Assembly (NCBI GenBank): GCA_035493835.1
Contig: DATJHO010000117.1
Location: forward strand, 1-42,991
Direction: 5' to 3'
Source of the DNA: DASZTU01 sp035493835
GTDB lineage: Bacteria > Pseudomonadota > Alphaproteobacteria > Rhizobiales > Devosiaceae
Length of the DNA stretch: 42,991 nt
Shown here piece after piece: positions 30,787 through 39,949 of the stretch (position 1 is its first letter; each line of letters begins with the position of its first letter). The notes under the pieces were generated by a model. It was not told the origin of the DNA, did no database searches, and saw only the letters and a list, made by a program, of their open reading frames with translations. Position numbers and translations under genes: made by a program.

Positions 30787-32310
30787 CTACGGCTTGGCCA
30801 AGGCCATTTCGATCACCTGATCGACGCTGAAACTGGCGGACTTCGCCCGCGGCGGAAATTCCTTGAAGCTTTCGAGCCACTGGGCGGCTATGGCCTGGGC
30901 AGGCACGAGCAGGAAGGCGTGGTCCGCGAACCACTTGTCATAGAAGAGCGTGCTGTCATCACCCTCTTCGAAAGGGTCCGAGCGCAGGTTGAAGATCTTG
31001 GGCATACGCAGCTGCGAGAATGGCTCGCGCCACACGCCTAGCCCCTTGCTGCGCTGTTCGGCGAACACGGCCTTCCACTGATCGACCCGGATGGCCAGCA
31101 GATCGCCATCGTCGCTCCAGTAGAGGAAACCTTCACGGGGGGATTTTTCCACTTCGCCTTTGAGGAAAGGCAGCAGATTTTCGCCATCGAGATGGACCTT
31201 GAACGTCCGTCCGTCCGCCTGATACCCCTGCTTGACCTTGGCGATGAGATCGGGTTCGCCAGCCGCGGCCGCAAAGGTCGGGATCATGTCCTGCAGCGAG
31301 CAGATGTCGTTGATGATGCGGCCCGGCTCAACCACCCCCGGCCAGCGCATGACAAAGGGAACCCGCCAGCCTCCCTCCCAGTTGGTGTCCTTCTCGCCAC
31401 GGAACGGCGTCTGGCCACCATCCGGCCATGACATCACCTCCGCCCCATTATCGGTGGTGAAGCAAACGATGGTATTGTCGGCGACCCCCAGGTCATCGAG
31501 CTTTTGCAATAGCTGGCCGACATGGCCATCAAGCTCGACCATGCCATCGGGATATACCCCAAGCCCGGTCACCCCCTCGGACGCAGGCTTCAAATGGGTC
31601 CAAACGTGCATCCGCGTGGTGTTCATGTAGCAGAACCAGGGTGCGCCCTCGTTGGTCTTGCGCTCCATGAAATCCAGCGCCGCGCCGAGGAATTCCTCAT
31701 CCACGGTTTCCATACGCTTCCTGTCGAGGGGGCCGGTATTCTCGATCACTTGCTTGCCGACCCTGCCGAATTGTTCGTCGATGGTGGCGTCGTCATTGTC
31801 GGTGGCCCGGCACTTCAACACGCCGCGGGGTCCGTACTTCTTGCGGAATTCCGGATCCTTCGGATAATCGGGATTCTCCGGCTCCTCCTCGGCGTTCAGA
31901 TGATAGAGGTTGCCGAAGAACTCGTCGAAGCCGTGGACCGTTGGCAAATGCTCATTGCGGTCGCCTAAATGGTTCTTGCCGAACTGCCCGGTTGCGTAGC
32001 CGAAGTTTTTCATGAACTGGGCCACCGAGGGGTCGTCGGCGCTGAGACCAAGCTGGGCGCCGGGCAAGCCGACCTTGGTGAGCCCGGTCCGGATCGGCGA
32101 CTGGCCGGTGATGAAGGCCGCGCGGCCGGCGGTGCAGCTCTGCTGCCCATAGAAGTCGGTGAACAGCGCGCCTTCCTTGGCGATCCGATCGATGTTCGGC
32201 GTCCTGTAGCCCATGATGCCAAGATTGTAGGCGCTCACGTTGAACCAGCCGATGTCGTCAGACATGATGAAGAGAATGTTGGGCTTCTCGGACTTCTGTG
32301 CGTCAGCCAT
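30787..32310 (-). CDS. arylsulfatase (FGly-type sulfatase)
   Basis: 507 residues, alkaline phosphatase superfamily. Metal-binding N-terminus PNILFIMSDDIGW, formylglycine motif C59-T-A-G-R63, and the metal-site residues TDNGAE further on. It hydrolyses sulfate esters. The motif is CxAxR rather than the more usual CxPxR. No signal peptide is evident, so it may be cytosolic. ATG 32310 has GGAG nine bases upstream; ATG 32325 and 32373 are alternatives. It is divergent from an ABC importer operon and followed by an exported hydrolase. A role in using sulfated organic compounds is likely but the substrate is unknown. Confidence 0.85.
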   Translation of the reverse strand: MADAQKSEKPNILFIMSDDIGWFNVSAYNLGIMGYRTPNIDRIAKEGALFTDFYGQQSCTAGRAAFITGQSPIRTGLTKVGLPGAQLGLSADDPSVAQFMKNFGYATGQFGKNHLGDRNEHLPTVHGFDEFFGNLYHLNAEEEPENPDYPKDPEFRKKYGPRGVLKCRATDNDDATIDEQFGRVGKQVIENTGPLDRKRMETVDEEFLGAALDFMERKTNEGAPWFCYMNTTRMHVWTHLKPASEGVTGLGVYPDGMVELDGHVGQLLQKLDDLGVADNTIVCFTTDNGAEVMSWPDGGQTPFRGEKDTNWEGGWRVPFVMRWPGVVEPGRIINDICSLQDMIPTFAAAAGEPDLIAKVKQGYQADGRTFKVHLDGENLLPFLKGEVEKSPREGFLYWSDDGDLLAIRVDQWKAVFAEQRSKGLGVWREPFSQLRMPKIFNLRSDPFEEGDDSTLFYDKWFADHAFLLVPAQAIAAQWLESFKEFPPRAKSASFSVDQVIEMALAKP

Positions 32311-32743
32311 AGCATTTTGCTCCATGAGTTGCCGCCCGGCGGCAGTCGCGTTCGCCCCCGAGTATAGCTGCATTCAGCGAGGCTGCTCGGTCCCAAACCG
32401 CACCGGCGCACTCCCATGAGTCGCCAAGTACCTGATTTCGCGTGCATTTTTTGCCTTAGTCACATTGACCTAGACCAACGGTAGCGTCTCGGACCAATAC
32501 GCAGGAACCCGCTGCGCCTGATCGGGGTGGTGCAAATGCCCAAATGTCCGCGACGGAAAAGCCGGATCAGACAAAATATTCGGGCTGGACGGGCAGTACC
32601 CGGCACTAATTATAGCGCCACTGTCGAGGCGAACAGGCGCTCACAAATGTTGATTCCACTCGTCAGCCGTCAACACTGCCCGGCAACGGCAGCTGTGCAG
32701 GGAATTTGCGGCGCGGGCGCCATTACATACGCTCGAACCAGTA
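32311..32743. other. intergenic region, no gene seen
   Basis: 433 bases between the divergent sulfatase and importer operon. A 98-codon frame at 32527-32823 has no recognisable family, runs through the promoter and is not called. Lower GC than the neighbouring genes. It presumably holds regulatory DNA for both directions. Confidence 0.4.
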
Positions 32744-32771
32744 TTGACACGCTAGTATACCGATCGATAAC
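32744..32771 (+). promoter_or_regulatory. sigma70-like promoter with overlapping GTATAC palindrome
   Basis: TTGACA at 32744-32749, then 16 bases, then GATAAC at 32766-32771 (or ATAACG with a 17-base spacer). The spacer contains CTAGTATACC, whose GTATAC core is palindromic and typical of FadR-type GntR operators. It lies about 110 bases before the binding-protein gene at 32883. No GntR gene occurs in the window. Confidence 0.55.
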
Positions 32772-32882
32772 GATTGGAGATAGGCTCGGTGTTCGCGTTT
32801 TCTGGCGCGTGCGCAAGCAATAAATCATTGACGCAGAAGACTCAGCAGAGCGCGCGCCGAAACGAAGAATTGGGAGGAATGC

Positions 32883-34067
32883 ATGCCTATCTCGCGCAGA
32901 AACTTTATTACTGGCACCGCGGGCCTCGCCGGTGTTGCTGCCCTGGGGAGCAGCGGCCGGGTTTTCGCGGCCATGCCGTTGCCCAAACAGCCGCTCACGA
33001 TCTCGATCGTCGACGTGGCGGGCAATTTAGCGCTGACCCAGGGCGGGTTCGACGGCTACGCGGCCCAAAAGCCAAACCTTGTCTCCAAATTCGTCTACAG
33101 CACCGCCCCGGCACCCGAGCTGCCGGCAAAGCTGCAGGCGCAGCAAACGGCCAAGCACGTCGACATCGATTTGGTGCTGACCGGCACGGACGACCTCGCC
33201 GCCGGTATCTCGCAGGGCTTGTGGGTAGACCTCTCCGCCTACAAGGCGGACCTGCCGGACCTCACCTCCATCTATCTGCCGGAAGCGGCCAAGATGCAGC
33301 AATTGGCGCAGAACCAGGGCGTCACCGTCAGCTATTATCCTTCCGGGCCGCTGATCGAATACATGCCTGACGCGGTGCCGACGCCGCCCACCACCGCGCA
33401 GGAGCTGCTGGACTGGGCCAAGCAGAACCCCAACCAGTTCATGTATGCCCGCCCGGCCAATTCCGGCCCGGGCCGCACGCTGCTGATGGGCCTGCCCTAT
33501 ATCCTCGGCGACAAGGATCCGATGGATCCGGCCAAGGGCTGGGACAAGACCTGGGAATATCTCGCCGCCATCGGCGAATATGTCGAATATTACGGCACCG
33601 GCACCACGCAGGTGATGAAGGAACTCGGACAGGGCACCCGCTCGATCGTGGCCTCCACCACCGGCTGGGATATCAACCCGCGCGCGCTCGGCATCGTGCC
33701 CAAGGAAGCCAAGATCGGCGCCCTCAAGGGTTTCCACTGGGTGACCGACGCGCACTACATGTGCATCCCCAAGGGGCTGTCGGACGAGCGCGTTGCCGTG
33801 TTGCTCGACGTGATGAATTTCATGCTCACCAAGCCGGCGCAGGCCTTTGCCTATGACAAGGGCTATTTCTATCCCGGCCCGGCCGTCGCCGGCGTCACGC
33901 TCGACATGGCGCCGCAGGCCAGCCAGGACGTGATCAAGGAATTCGGCCGGCCCGAGTATGACGACCTGATCGCCAGCAACCCCAAGAACGTGCCGCTCGG
34001 CGCCCAGGCGATGGTCACCGCCTTCCAGATCTGGGACCAGAAGATCGGCGCCAAGAAGGGCAGTTGA
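32883..34067 (+). CDS. ABC substrate-binding protein (PotD/PhnS/FbpA-like family 1)
   Basis: 394 residues with a Tat-type signal, SRRNFITGTAGLAGVAALG, cleaved near the FAA at about 30. The mature part is a family 1 solute-binding fold (VDIDLVLTGTDDLAAGI, LIEYMPDAVPTPPTTAQELL, MCIPKGLSDERVAVLLDVM). Together with a PotA-like ATPase and PotB/PotC-like permeases it forms a polyamine/phosphonate/iron-type importer; the ligand is unknown. ATG 32883 follows GGGAGGAA. A strong hairpin follows its stop. Confidence 0.83.
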   Translation: MPISRRNFITGTAGLAGVAALGSSGRVFAAMPLPKQPLTISIVDVAGNLALTQGGFDGYAAQKPNLVSKFVYSTAPAPELPAKLQAQQTAKHVDIDLVLTGTDDLAAGISQGLWVDLSAYKADLPDLTSIYLPEAAKMQQLAQNQGVTVSYYPSGPLIEYMPDAVPTPPTTAQELLDWAKQNPNQFMYARPANSGPGRTLLMGLPYILGDKDPMDPAKGWDKTWEYLAAIGEYVEYYGTGTTQVMKELGQGTRSIVASTTGWDINPRALGIVPKEAKIGALKGFHWVTDAHYMCIPKGLSDERVAVLLDVMNFMLTKPAQAFAYDKGYFYPGPAVAGVTLDMAPQASQDVIKEFGRPEYDDLIASNPKNVPLGAQAMVTAFQIWDQKIGAKKGS

Positions 34068-34089
34068 GCCCGCAACGCTCTTTTTGAAG

Positions 34090-34116
34090 GCGCGGCGGCG
34101 CGGGGCGCTGCCGTGC
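34090..34116 (+). promoter_or_regulatory. GC hairpin between binding-protein and ATPase genes
   Basis: GCGCGGCGGCGC (34090-34101) pairs with GCGCTGCCGTGC (34105-34116) over 12 positions, two of them G-U, around a GGG loop, with no T-run. It begins 23 bases after the binding-protein stop, matching the hairpins at 18913 and 25018. Likely stabilises the upstream message or limits read-through. Confidence 0.65.
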
Positions 34117-34138
34117 TGCCTGTCTACAGGAATGATAT

Positions 34139-35251
34139 ATGAACCAGCCGGTGACCAAATCCGCCTCACGCCCCGCAGGAAACCTCTCGCCGGCCAGCGG
34201 CGGGCGGCTTGAACTGGATGGGCTGCGGCGCAGCTTCGGCGGGTTCAATGCGCTCGACGGCATCGATCTGACGGTCGAAGCGGGCGAATTCATTGCGCTG
34301 CTGGGACCCTCCGGGTGTGGCAAGTCCACGGCGCTCAATTGCATCGCCGGCCTATTGGAGCCCACCGGCGGCGAGATCCGGGTCGGCGGACGGCGCATCG
34401 ACCACTTGCAACCGGAAGAGCGCGGCTTCGGCATGGTGTTCCAGAGCTATGCGCTGTTCCCGCATCTTTCGGTGCGCAAGAATGTCGGCTTCGGGCTCGA
34501 TATGCGGCGAGTGCCCAAGGCCGAGGCCGAGCAGCGCATCGAGGAGGCGCTCAAGCTGGTGCGGCTCGAGGGCCAGGGCGACAAGCTTCCCGGCCAGCTT
34601 TCCGGCGGCCAGCAGCAGCGCGTCGCCATCGCGCGCGCCATCGTCATTCGGCCGCCGCTGGTGCTGATGGACGAGCCGCTCTCCAACCTCGACGCCAAGC
34701 TCCGGCTGGAGATGCGGGCCGAAATCCGCGGTATCCACGATGCGATCGGCTCTACGACCATTTATGTGACGCACGATCAGGACGAGGCGCTGTCGCTCGC
34801 TGACCGCGTCGTGGTCATGGAAAAGGGGCACGTGCGCCAGACCGGCGCGCCCGAAGACCTCTACGAGCGCCCGACCGACCTCACCGTCGCCGAGTTCATG
34901 GGCTTTCGCAACCACCTCACAGGCAGCATCGCCAGCGTCTCGGGGAGCAGCGCGAGCATCGATAGTTGCGGGGCGGTTCTAACGGGCGTGGTGCGCGAAA
35001 CACTGCGGCCGGGCGAACGGGCTACCTTCGCCATCCGGCCCGAAGACCTGGTAGCGGTCGGCGAAGGGACGGGCATTGCCGCCACCGTCGACAGCATCGA
35101 ATATCGCGGCCGGGCCTTCTTCGGCGTTGCGCGCGCCGGCGATGGCACAGCGCTGTTTTTCCGCAGCGAGATCAGCTATGCGCGCCGCGCCGCCATCATC
35201 CTGGCGCCGGTGGAAGGACGTGGCCTGCTGTTCCGGGAGCGGCCCGAATGA
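34139..35251 (+). CDS. ABC importer ATPase (PotA/PhnT type)
   Basis: 370 residues. Walker A GPSGCGKST near 58, Q-loop FQSYALFPHLSV, signature LSGGQQQRVAIARA, Walker B VLMDEPLSNLD, H-loop YVTHDQDEA, and a C-terminal TOBE domain with FAIRPEDLVAV. AGGA precedes ATG 34139 by seven bases. The end overlaps the first permease by four bases (ATGA). This NBD plus TOBE layout is typical of polyamine, iron(III) and aminoethylphosphonate importers. Confidence 0.88.
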   Translation: MNQPVTKSASRPAGNLSPASGGRLELDGLRRSFGGFNALDGIDLTVEAGEFIALLGPSGCGKSTALNCIAGLLEPTGGEIRVGGRRIDHLQPEERGFGMVFQSYALFPHLSVRKNVGFGLDMRRVPKAEAEQRIEEALKLVRLEGQGDKLPGQLSGGQQQRVAIARAIVIRPPLVLMDEPLSNLDAKLRLEMRAEIRGIHDAIGSTTIYVTHDQDEALSLADRVVVMEKGHVRQTGAPEDLYERPTDLTVAEFMGFRNHLTGSIASVSGSSASIDSCGAVLTGVVRETLRPGERATFAIRPEDLVAVGEGTGIAATVDSIEYRGRAFFGVARAGDGTALFFRSEISYARRAAIILAPVEGRGLLFRERPE

Positions 35252-36153
35252 GCAGTCTGGCGGCCGGATCGGCCGCGCGCAAGCCTACACTGCGGCGGCG
35301 GCTGTCGGGCGCAGGTTTCGACGGCACCACGCTGCTGGTGCTGCCGGGGGTGATCGCCATCGTCGCCCTGTTCATCTATCCCTTCCTCTACGGCCTCTAC
35401 GATTCGGTGCGACCGAAGGCGGGAGAGTGGTACGCCAATTATCAGGCCTTCTTCTCCGATCCGTTCCAGTACAACACCATCTATTCGACGCTGTGGCTGT
35501 CGCTCCCGGTGACGGTGCTCAATCTGCTCATTGCCATCCCGATCGCCTTCCGGGTGCGGCTGATGCGCCGGCAGCGCCTGCTGACCACCATCCTGGTGCT
35601 GCCGATCACGCTAGGCACGGTGCTCGTCGCCGAGGGGCTGCTCAACTTTTTGGGTCCGCGCGGCTGGTTCAACCGCACGCTGATGCTGTTCCAGCTCATC
35701 CATGCGCCGCTGCGGCTCACCAACAATTATTGGGGCGTGTTCGCCTCACTGCTGATCACCGGCTTTCCGTTCGCGTTCCTGCTCACGTTGTCCTACGTGA
35801 CCGGCATCGATCCAGCGATCGAGCAGGCGGCGGCGACACTCGGCGCCAAGGCGCGGCAGCGGTTTACCCGCATTTTCCTGCCGCTGCTGGTGCCGGGGCT
35901 GGCGGTCACGTTCTGCCTCGCCTTCGTGCAGGCCTTTTCGGTCTTCCCCTCGGCCGTCCTGCTCGGCGCGCCGGCGGGTCCGACGCGCGTCATCTCCATT
36001 GCCGCCTATCATGCCGCCTTCGAGCAGTACGACCACTCGATGGGCGCGGCGATCGCCATGATCATGGCGGTGGTGCAGCTCGTGGTGGTGGGAATCGTCC
36101 TCGGGCTGCGCGGGCTATTTTACCGCGGCTCGGCCAGCGGCACGAAGGGGTGA
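35248..36153 (+). CDS. ABC importer permease (PotB/PhnU type)
   Basis: 301 residues starting at the ATGA overlap. Six or seven helices from about residue 28 (LLVLPGVIAIVALFIYPFLY). The coupling loop is IEQAAATLGAKARQRFTRIF. It pairs with the next gene, which starts four bases later. A longer in-frame start at 34966 lies inside the ATPase gene and is not used. Confidence 0.88.
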   Translation: MSSLAAGSAARKPTLRRRLSGAGFDGTTLLVLPGVIAIVALFIYPFLYGLYDSVRPKAGEWYANYQAFFSDPFQYNTIYSTLWLSLPVTVLNLLIAIPIAFRVRLMRRQRLLTTILVLPITLGTVLVAEGLLNFLGPRGWFNRTLMLFQLIHAPLRLTNNYWGVFASLLITGFPFAFLLTLSYVTGIDPAIEQAAATLGAKARQRFTRIFLPLLVPGLAVTFCLAFVQAFSVFPSAVLLGAPAGPTRVISIAAYHAAFEQYDHSMGAAIAMIMAVVQLVVVGIVLGLRGLFYRGSASGTKG

Positions 36154-36157
36154 GCCG

Positions 36158-37000
36158 ATGATCCGCGATACCTCAATCGGTTCACGCCTGTGGCGCTTCG
36201 CCATCTGGGCGCTGGTCACCCTATTTATCCTGAACCTGTTCGGCATCATCGCCTCGGTGGTCGTCAACTCCTTCGCCACCCGCTGGCTGGGCACCTGGCT
36301 GCCGGCCGGCTTTACCAACCACTGGTACGCCGACGCCTGGAGCAGCTTCCAACTCGGCGACGTGGTGCTGGTGACCTTCGAGATCGCCTTTGCCGTGGTG
36401 GTGATCTCGGCGATCGTCGGGGTGATGACGGCCTATGGGCTGGCCCGGCGGAAGTTTCTAGGCAAGCGAGTGGTGATGCTGATCATCCTGCTGCCGCTGC
36501 TGGTGCCGCCCCTGACCTACGGCATTCCGCTGGCGACACTGCTCTACCAGGCCGGCCTCGGCAGTTCTTTCTGGGGCGTGGTGCTGGTGAACCTCGTGCC
36601 TTCGGTGCCATTCGTCATCCTGGTGATGATCCCGTTCATCGAGCAGATCGATCCGCGCATCGAGGCGGCGGCACGCGTGTTCGGTGCTTCGACCTTCCGC
36701 CTCTTTATCCGGATCCTGTTTCCGCTGCTGGTGCCGGGGTTGCTGGCGGCTCTGCTGCTGGTGCTGGTACGCACGCTCGCCATGTTCGAGCTTACCTTCC
36801 TCGTCTCCGGCCCATCGAGCCAGACGCTGGTGGTAGCGCTCTACTATGCGGTGTTCGCTTCCGGCGTGCGGGCCGGCCAATCTATCGATGCAATGGCCGT
36901 GGTCTATATGGTCACGACGCTGATCTGGCTGGTGCTGGCGCTGCAATTCGTCAGCCCCACCCAGATCGTGGCGCGCGGCCGCAACGAGCCCGCCCACTAG
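36158..37000 (+). CDS. ABC importer permease (PotC/PhnV type)
   Basis: 280 residues, six predicted helices starting at about 13. The coupling loop is IEAAARVFGASTFRLFIRIL. The second channel subunit of the importer that begins at 32883, and the last gene of that operon; a convergent sugar importer follows at 37160. Length is normal. No clear terminator is visible in 37001-37159. Confidence 0.88.
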   Translation: MIRDTSIGSRLWRFAIWALVTLFILNLFGIIASVVVNSFATRWLGTWLPAGFTNHWYADAWSSFQLGDVVLVTFEIAFAVVVISAIVGVMTAYGLARRKFLGKRVVMLIILLPLLVPPLTYGIPLATLLYQAGLGSSFWGVVLVNLVPSVPFVILVMIPFIEQIDPRIEAAARVFGASTFRLFIRILFPLLVPGLLAALLLVLVRTLAMFELTFLVSGPSSQTLVVALYYAVFASGVRAGQSIDAMAVVYMVTTLIWLVLALQFVSPTQIVARGRNEPAH

Positions 37001-37159
37001 CCCGGCGAGGGGAACGCACTTTGCGAGGCCGATCGGAGGCATAAATACTTGACGGTTCGTACCGGCTGTCGGCGGTGAAGCGGGTCCAGTAGCTGCGCGC
37101 AAATCAGCGCTGACCTCAGGCGTCGCACGCTCAGGGAAACGTGAAACGCCTCAACTCAT

Positions 37160-38107
37160 TCACGTGCAGTCGGCCTTGTATTCGTACCTGTCGGCATTGG
37201 CATGATCGCCGGCCTTGATGGCGACGATCTCGGTCATGGTCTTCTTGTCCAGCCTCTTGCCGTCGATCAGCTCGGCCGCCTTCTGCATCGCCACCTCGCC
37301 CTCGAGCTTGGGATTCTGGGCGATCAGCGTCTGGATCGTGCCGTTCTTCAACGCATCAACCTCGGCAGTCGCCGCATCATAGGCAACCACCTTGATCTTG
37401 CCGGCCATGCCGCCCTGGCGCAGCCCAGTGGTGGCGCCAATGGCCCCCTGGTCATTCGTCACAAAGATGCCGGCGAGGTCCGGGTGCGCCGAAAGAGTCG
37501 AGGTGACGATCTCGGCGGACTTCTGCGGGTCGTCGTTCTGGTATTGCGGGCCGAGATACTGAATGCCGGGATAGTTCTTGAGCTGCTGCTCGAAGGCGGC
37601 GACGCGGGCATCCTGCGCGGTGGAGCCCGGGGGCTGGGTGATCACGATGACGCTGCCCTTGCCGCCAACCAACTCATTCATTGCATCGGCGGCGAGCTTG
37701 CCGCCGGCCTCGTTGTCGGTCAGCACCTGCGTCTTGATGAAGGAGGTGTCGTTGATCGTCTGGTCGACGGTGATGAGCTTGGTGCCCATGTCGTCCAGCT
37801 GCTTCATGGGGCCGATGAGCGCCTGGGTATCGGTGGGCACGATTATCACCACTGCCGGCTTGGTCGCGGCGACCGCATTCACCACCGGGATTTGGCTATC
37901 GGGCGTAAACTGGTCAGGCGCCGCGGCAGTGAGATTGAGCCCGAGTTCCTTGGCCTTGGCCTGTGCGCCGCACTGCAGCGCCTGATAGAACGGGCTGCCC
38001 TTGACGCCAAGGATCAGCGAAACGTTCTTGTTGTCAGCGGCCAGCGCCGTGCTTGAGGCGATGCCGAGCGTAAAAACAAGCGTGGTCACTCCCAGAAAAT
38101 ACTTCAT
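37160..38107 (-). CDS. sugar ABC substrate-binding protein (RbsB/FrcB type)
   Basis: 315 residues with a Sec signal, MKYFLGVTTLVFTLGIASS, cleaved near ALA-ADN. The mature part is a type I periplasmic binding fold: LGVKGSPFYQALQCGAQAKA, VNAVAATKPAVVIIVPTDTQ, FVTNDQGAIGA. Typical of ribose, fructose or other monosaccharide binders. GGAG six bases before ATG 38107 is good; a longer frame to 38143 is less likely. Unusually it is the last gene of its operon, after the permease. Confidence 0.87.
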   Translation of the reverse strand: MKYFLGVTTLVFTLGIASSTALAADNKNVSLILGVKGSPFYQALQCGAQAKAKELGLNLTAAAPDQFTPDSQIPVVNAVAATKPAVVIIVPTDTQALIGPMKQLDDMGTKLITVDQTINDTSFIKTQVLTDNEAGGKLAADAMNELVGGKGSVIVITQPPGSTAQDARVAAFEQQLKNYPGIQYLGPQYQNDDPQKSAEIVTSTLSAHPDLAGIFVTNDQGAIGATTGLRQGGMAGKIKVVAYDAATAEVDALKNGTIQTLIAQNPKLEGEVAMQKAAELIDGKRLDKKTMTEIVAIKAGDHANADRYEYKADCT

Positions 38108-38135
38108 TGTCTTCTCCGTTTGTTTGTCCACTGCT

Positions 38136-39185
38136 TTACCCACGTTGCGTGCGGCGCTTCATCTGGTCGATCCAGACAGCGACAATCAGGACCGCGCCGG
38201 TGGCGACCGTCTGCCAAAAGGGTGGAATACCGAGAATAACGAAGCCATTGAGGAGGATAATCGGGATGAATACGCCGACCACGGTGCCGGCGATGGAGCC
38301 GATGCCGCCGAAAAGGCTGGTGCCGCCGAGCACGACGGCGGAAATGGTCGCGAGGTTGTCGAGCGAGTGGCCGCCGATCGTGGTCGTTGCGAACCGCGCA
38401 TTGGCCATGATTGCCGCCACCCCGGCCAGGGCCCCCGAGATGGCATAGATCGCCACCAGCTGGGCATGGACATTGATGCCAGCGCGGCGCGTCGCCTCCA
38501 GGCTCGAGCCGATCGCGAAGACCCGCACGCCGAACCGGGTCAGGTGCAATACGATCGCCATCACGATCGTCACCAGGGCCGCGATCACGACCAGGCTGGG
38601 TATGCCCAAGATCGAACCGCTGCCGATATTGGCGACCAGAAGCTCGGGCATGGCGCGGACATCGACGCCATTGGTCAGCAACTGGGAAAACCCGAGCGCC
38701 ATTCCAAAGGTGCCGAGCGTGACGATGAGCGGGGGTATCCGCACCATCCCGATGAGCACGCCATTGAGAGCGCCCCAGGCGGTGCCGGCCGCAATGGCAG
38801 TGATGCTGCCGACCAGGATGACGGGCCAGCTGGTGTCGGTGGTGCCGAAACTCGTGCCGGGTGCGCCCGACAGGTGCAACATCACCTTCGCCGAGAGGAC
38901 GGAGCAAAAGACAAGGACCGCGCCCACCGACAGATCGACCCCCGCCGCAATGATCACAAAGGTCTGTCCCACCGATAGCACCAGCAGGATGGCGGCGTTG
39001 ATCGTAAGTTGGGAGAGGTTGTAGGCCGAGCCGAACTGGGTGGGCCGCAGGATGCCGAAGACCGCGATCAACACCACCAGCAACAGGAAGATCCAACCGC
39101 CACCAAGCAATTGCCGCAGGCGTTGGTGCGGCAGCTCCGGGGGATCCGGCGGCGGTCTGGTGATCGATGAGGGCGGAGCACTCAC
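38136..39185 (-). CDS. sugar ABC importer permease (RbsC/FrcC type)
   Basis: 349 residues from GTG 39185, which overlaps the ATPase stop by four bases (GTGA). About nine helices in the RbsC family pattern: LSVGQTFVIIAAGVDLSVGA, then GGTSLFGGIGSIAGTVVGV near the end. A longer frame to 39458 would read antisense-like basic sequence through the ATPase gene and is rejected. Forms a channel dimer for a monosaccharide taken from the binding protein that follows 28 bases later. Confidence 0.88.
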   Translation of the reverse strand: MSAPPSSITRPPPDPPELPHQRLRQLLGGGWIFLLLVVLIAVFGILRPTQFGSAYNLSQLTINAAILLVLSVGQTFVIIAAGVDLSVGAVLVFCSVLSAKVMLHLSGAPGTSFGTTDTSWPVILVGSITAIAAGTAWGALNGVLIGMVRIPPLIVTLGTFGMALGFSQLLTNGVDVRAMPELLVANIGSGSILGIPSLVVIAALVTIVMAIVLHLTRFGVRVFAIGSSLEATRRAGINVHAQLVAIYAISGALAGVAAIMANARFATTTIGGHSLDNLATISAVVLGGTSLFGGIGSIAGTVVGVFIPIILLNGFVILGIPPFWQTVATGAVLIVAVWIDQMKRRTQRG

Positions 39186-39949
39186 GGGCCTGCCTCGATT
39201 CCGCTGGTCCCGCTGGTCATGGCGGCAGTGAGATTTTCGACGGTGGCGTCGGCCCTGTGGAATTGCCCGGCGTTTCGGCCGAGACGTAGCACCGCGATGC
39301 GGTCGGCGATCTCGATGACCTGGGGGATGTTGTGGCTGATAATGACGACGGCGATCCCCGCATCGCGTACCTGCCGGACCAGGTCCAGCACGCGAGCCGA
39401 TTGGATTACGCCCAAGGCGGCCGTGGGCTCGTCCATGAAGATGACGCGATTGGCCCACATCGCGGCACGCGCAATGGCGACTGACTGGCGCTGTCCGCCG
39501 GACAGGGAGGAAACCGCTACCCGCGATGACCTGAGCGTTACGCCGAGGCGGGCGAACTGCTCGGCGGACTGGCGGCGCATCGTCGGCCGGTCCACGAAGC
39601 CGAGCCGGCCGAAGACGCCGGGAAGCAGCAATTCGCGACCGAGGAACAGATTGTCAGCCGGCGACAGCTCCGGCGCCAGCGCCAGGTCCTGGTAGACCGT
39701 GATGATGCCCACGGCCTGCGCATCACCTGGAGAGTGGAAAGATCTCGGTTCACCTGCGACCAGGATTTCCCCGGATGTGGCGCTGTCCGCACCGGAAAGG
39801 ATTTTCACCAGTGTCGATTTGCCGGCGCCGTTATCACCGATCAATGCGCAGATCTCGCCGGGATAGACGGCGAAATCGACCCCGTCCAAGGCCCGGACAT
39901 GCCCGAAATACCGGCAAATTCGGCGAGCCTCGAGTAGGGGGACCGTCAC
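39182..39949 (-). CDS. sugar ABC importer ATPase (FrcA type, single domain)
   Basis: 255 residues from GTG 39949. Walker A GDNGAGKST near 39, signature LSGGQRQSVAIARA, Walker B VIFMDEPTAAL, H-loop VIISHNIPQ. Unlike RbsA (about 500 residues with two ATPase cassettes) it has one cassette, as in FrcA, so it would work as a homodimer. The start overlaps the previous stop by four bases. GAGGA lies about nine bases upstream. A longer frame to 40021 adds a basic tail and is rejected. Confidence 0.86.
   Translation of the reverse strand: MTVPLLEARRICRYFGHVRALDGVDFAVYPGEICALIGDNGAGKSTLVKILSGADSATSGEILVAGEPRSFHSPGDAQAVGIITVYQDLALAPELSPADNLFLGRELLLPGVFGRLGFVDRPTMRRQSAEQFARLGVTLRSSRVAVSSLSGGQRQSVAIARAAMWANRVIFMDEPTAALGVIQSARVLDLVRQVRDAGIAVVIISHNIPQVIEIADRIAVLRLGRNAGQFHRADATVENLTAAMTSGTSGIEAGP

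Noticed and set aside
32527..32823. 98-codon frame before the importer at 32883
   Set aside because: Crosses the promoter, has no ribosome-binding site and no recognisable family.
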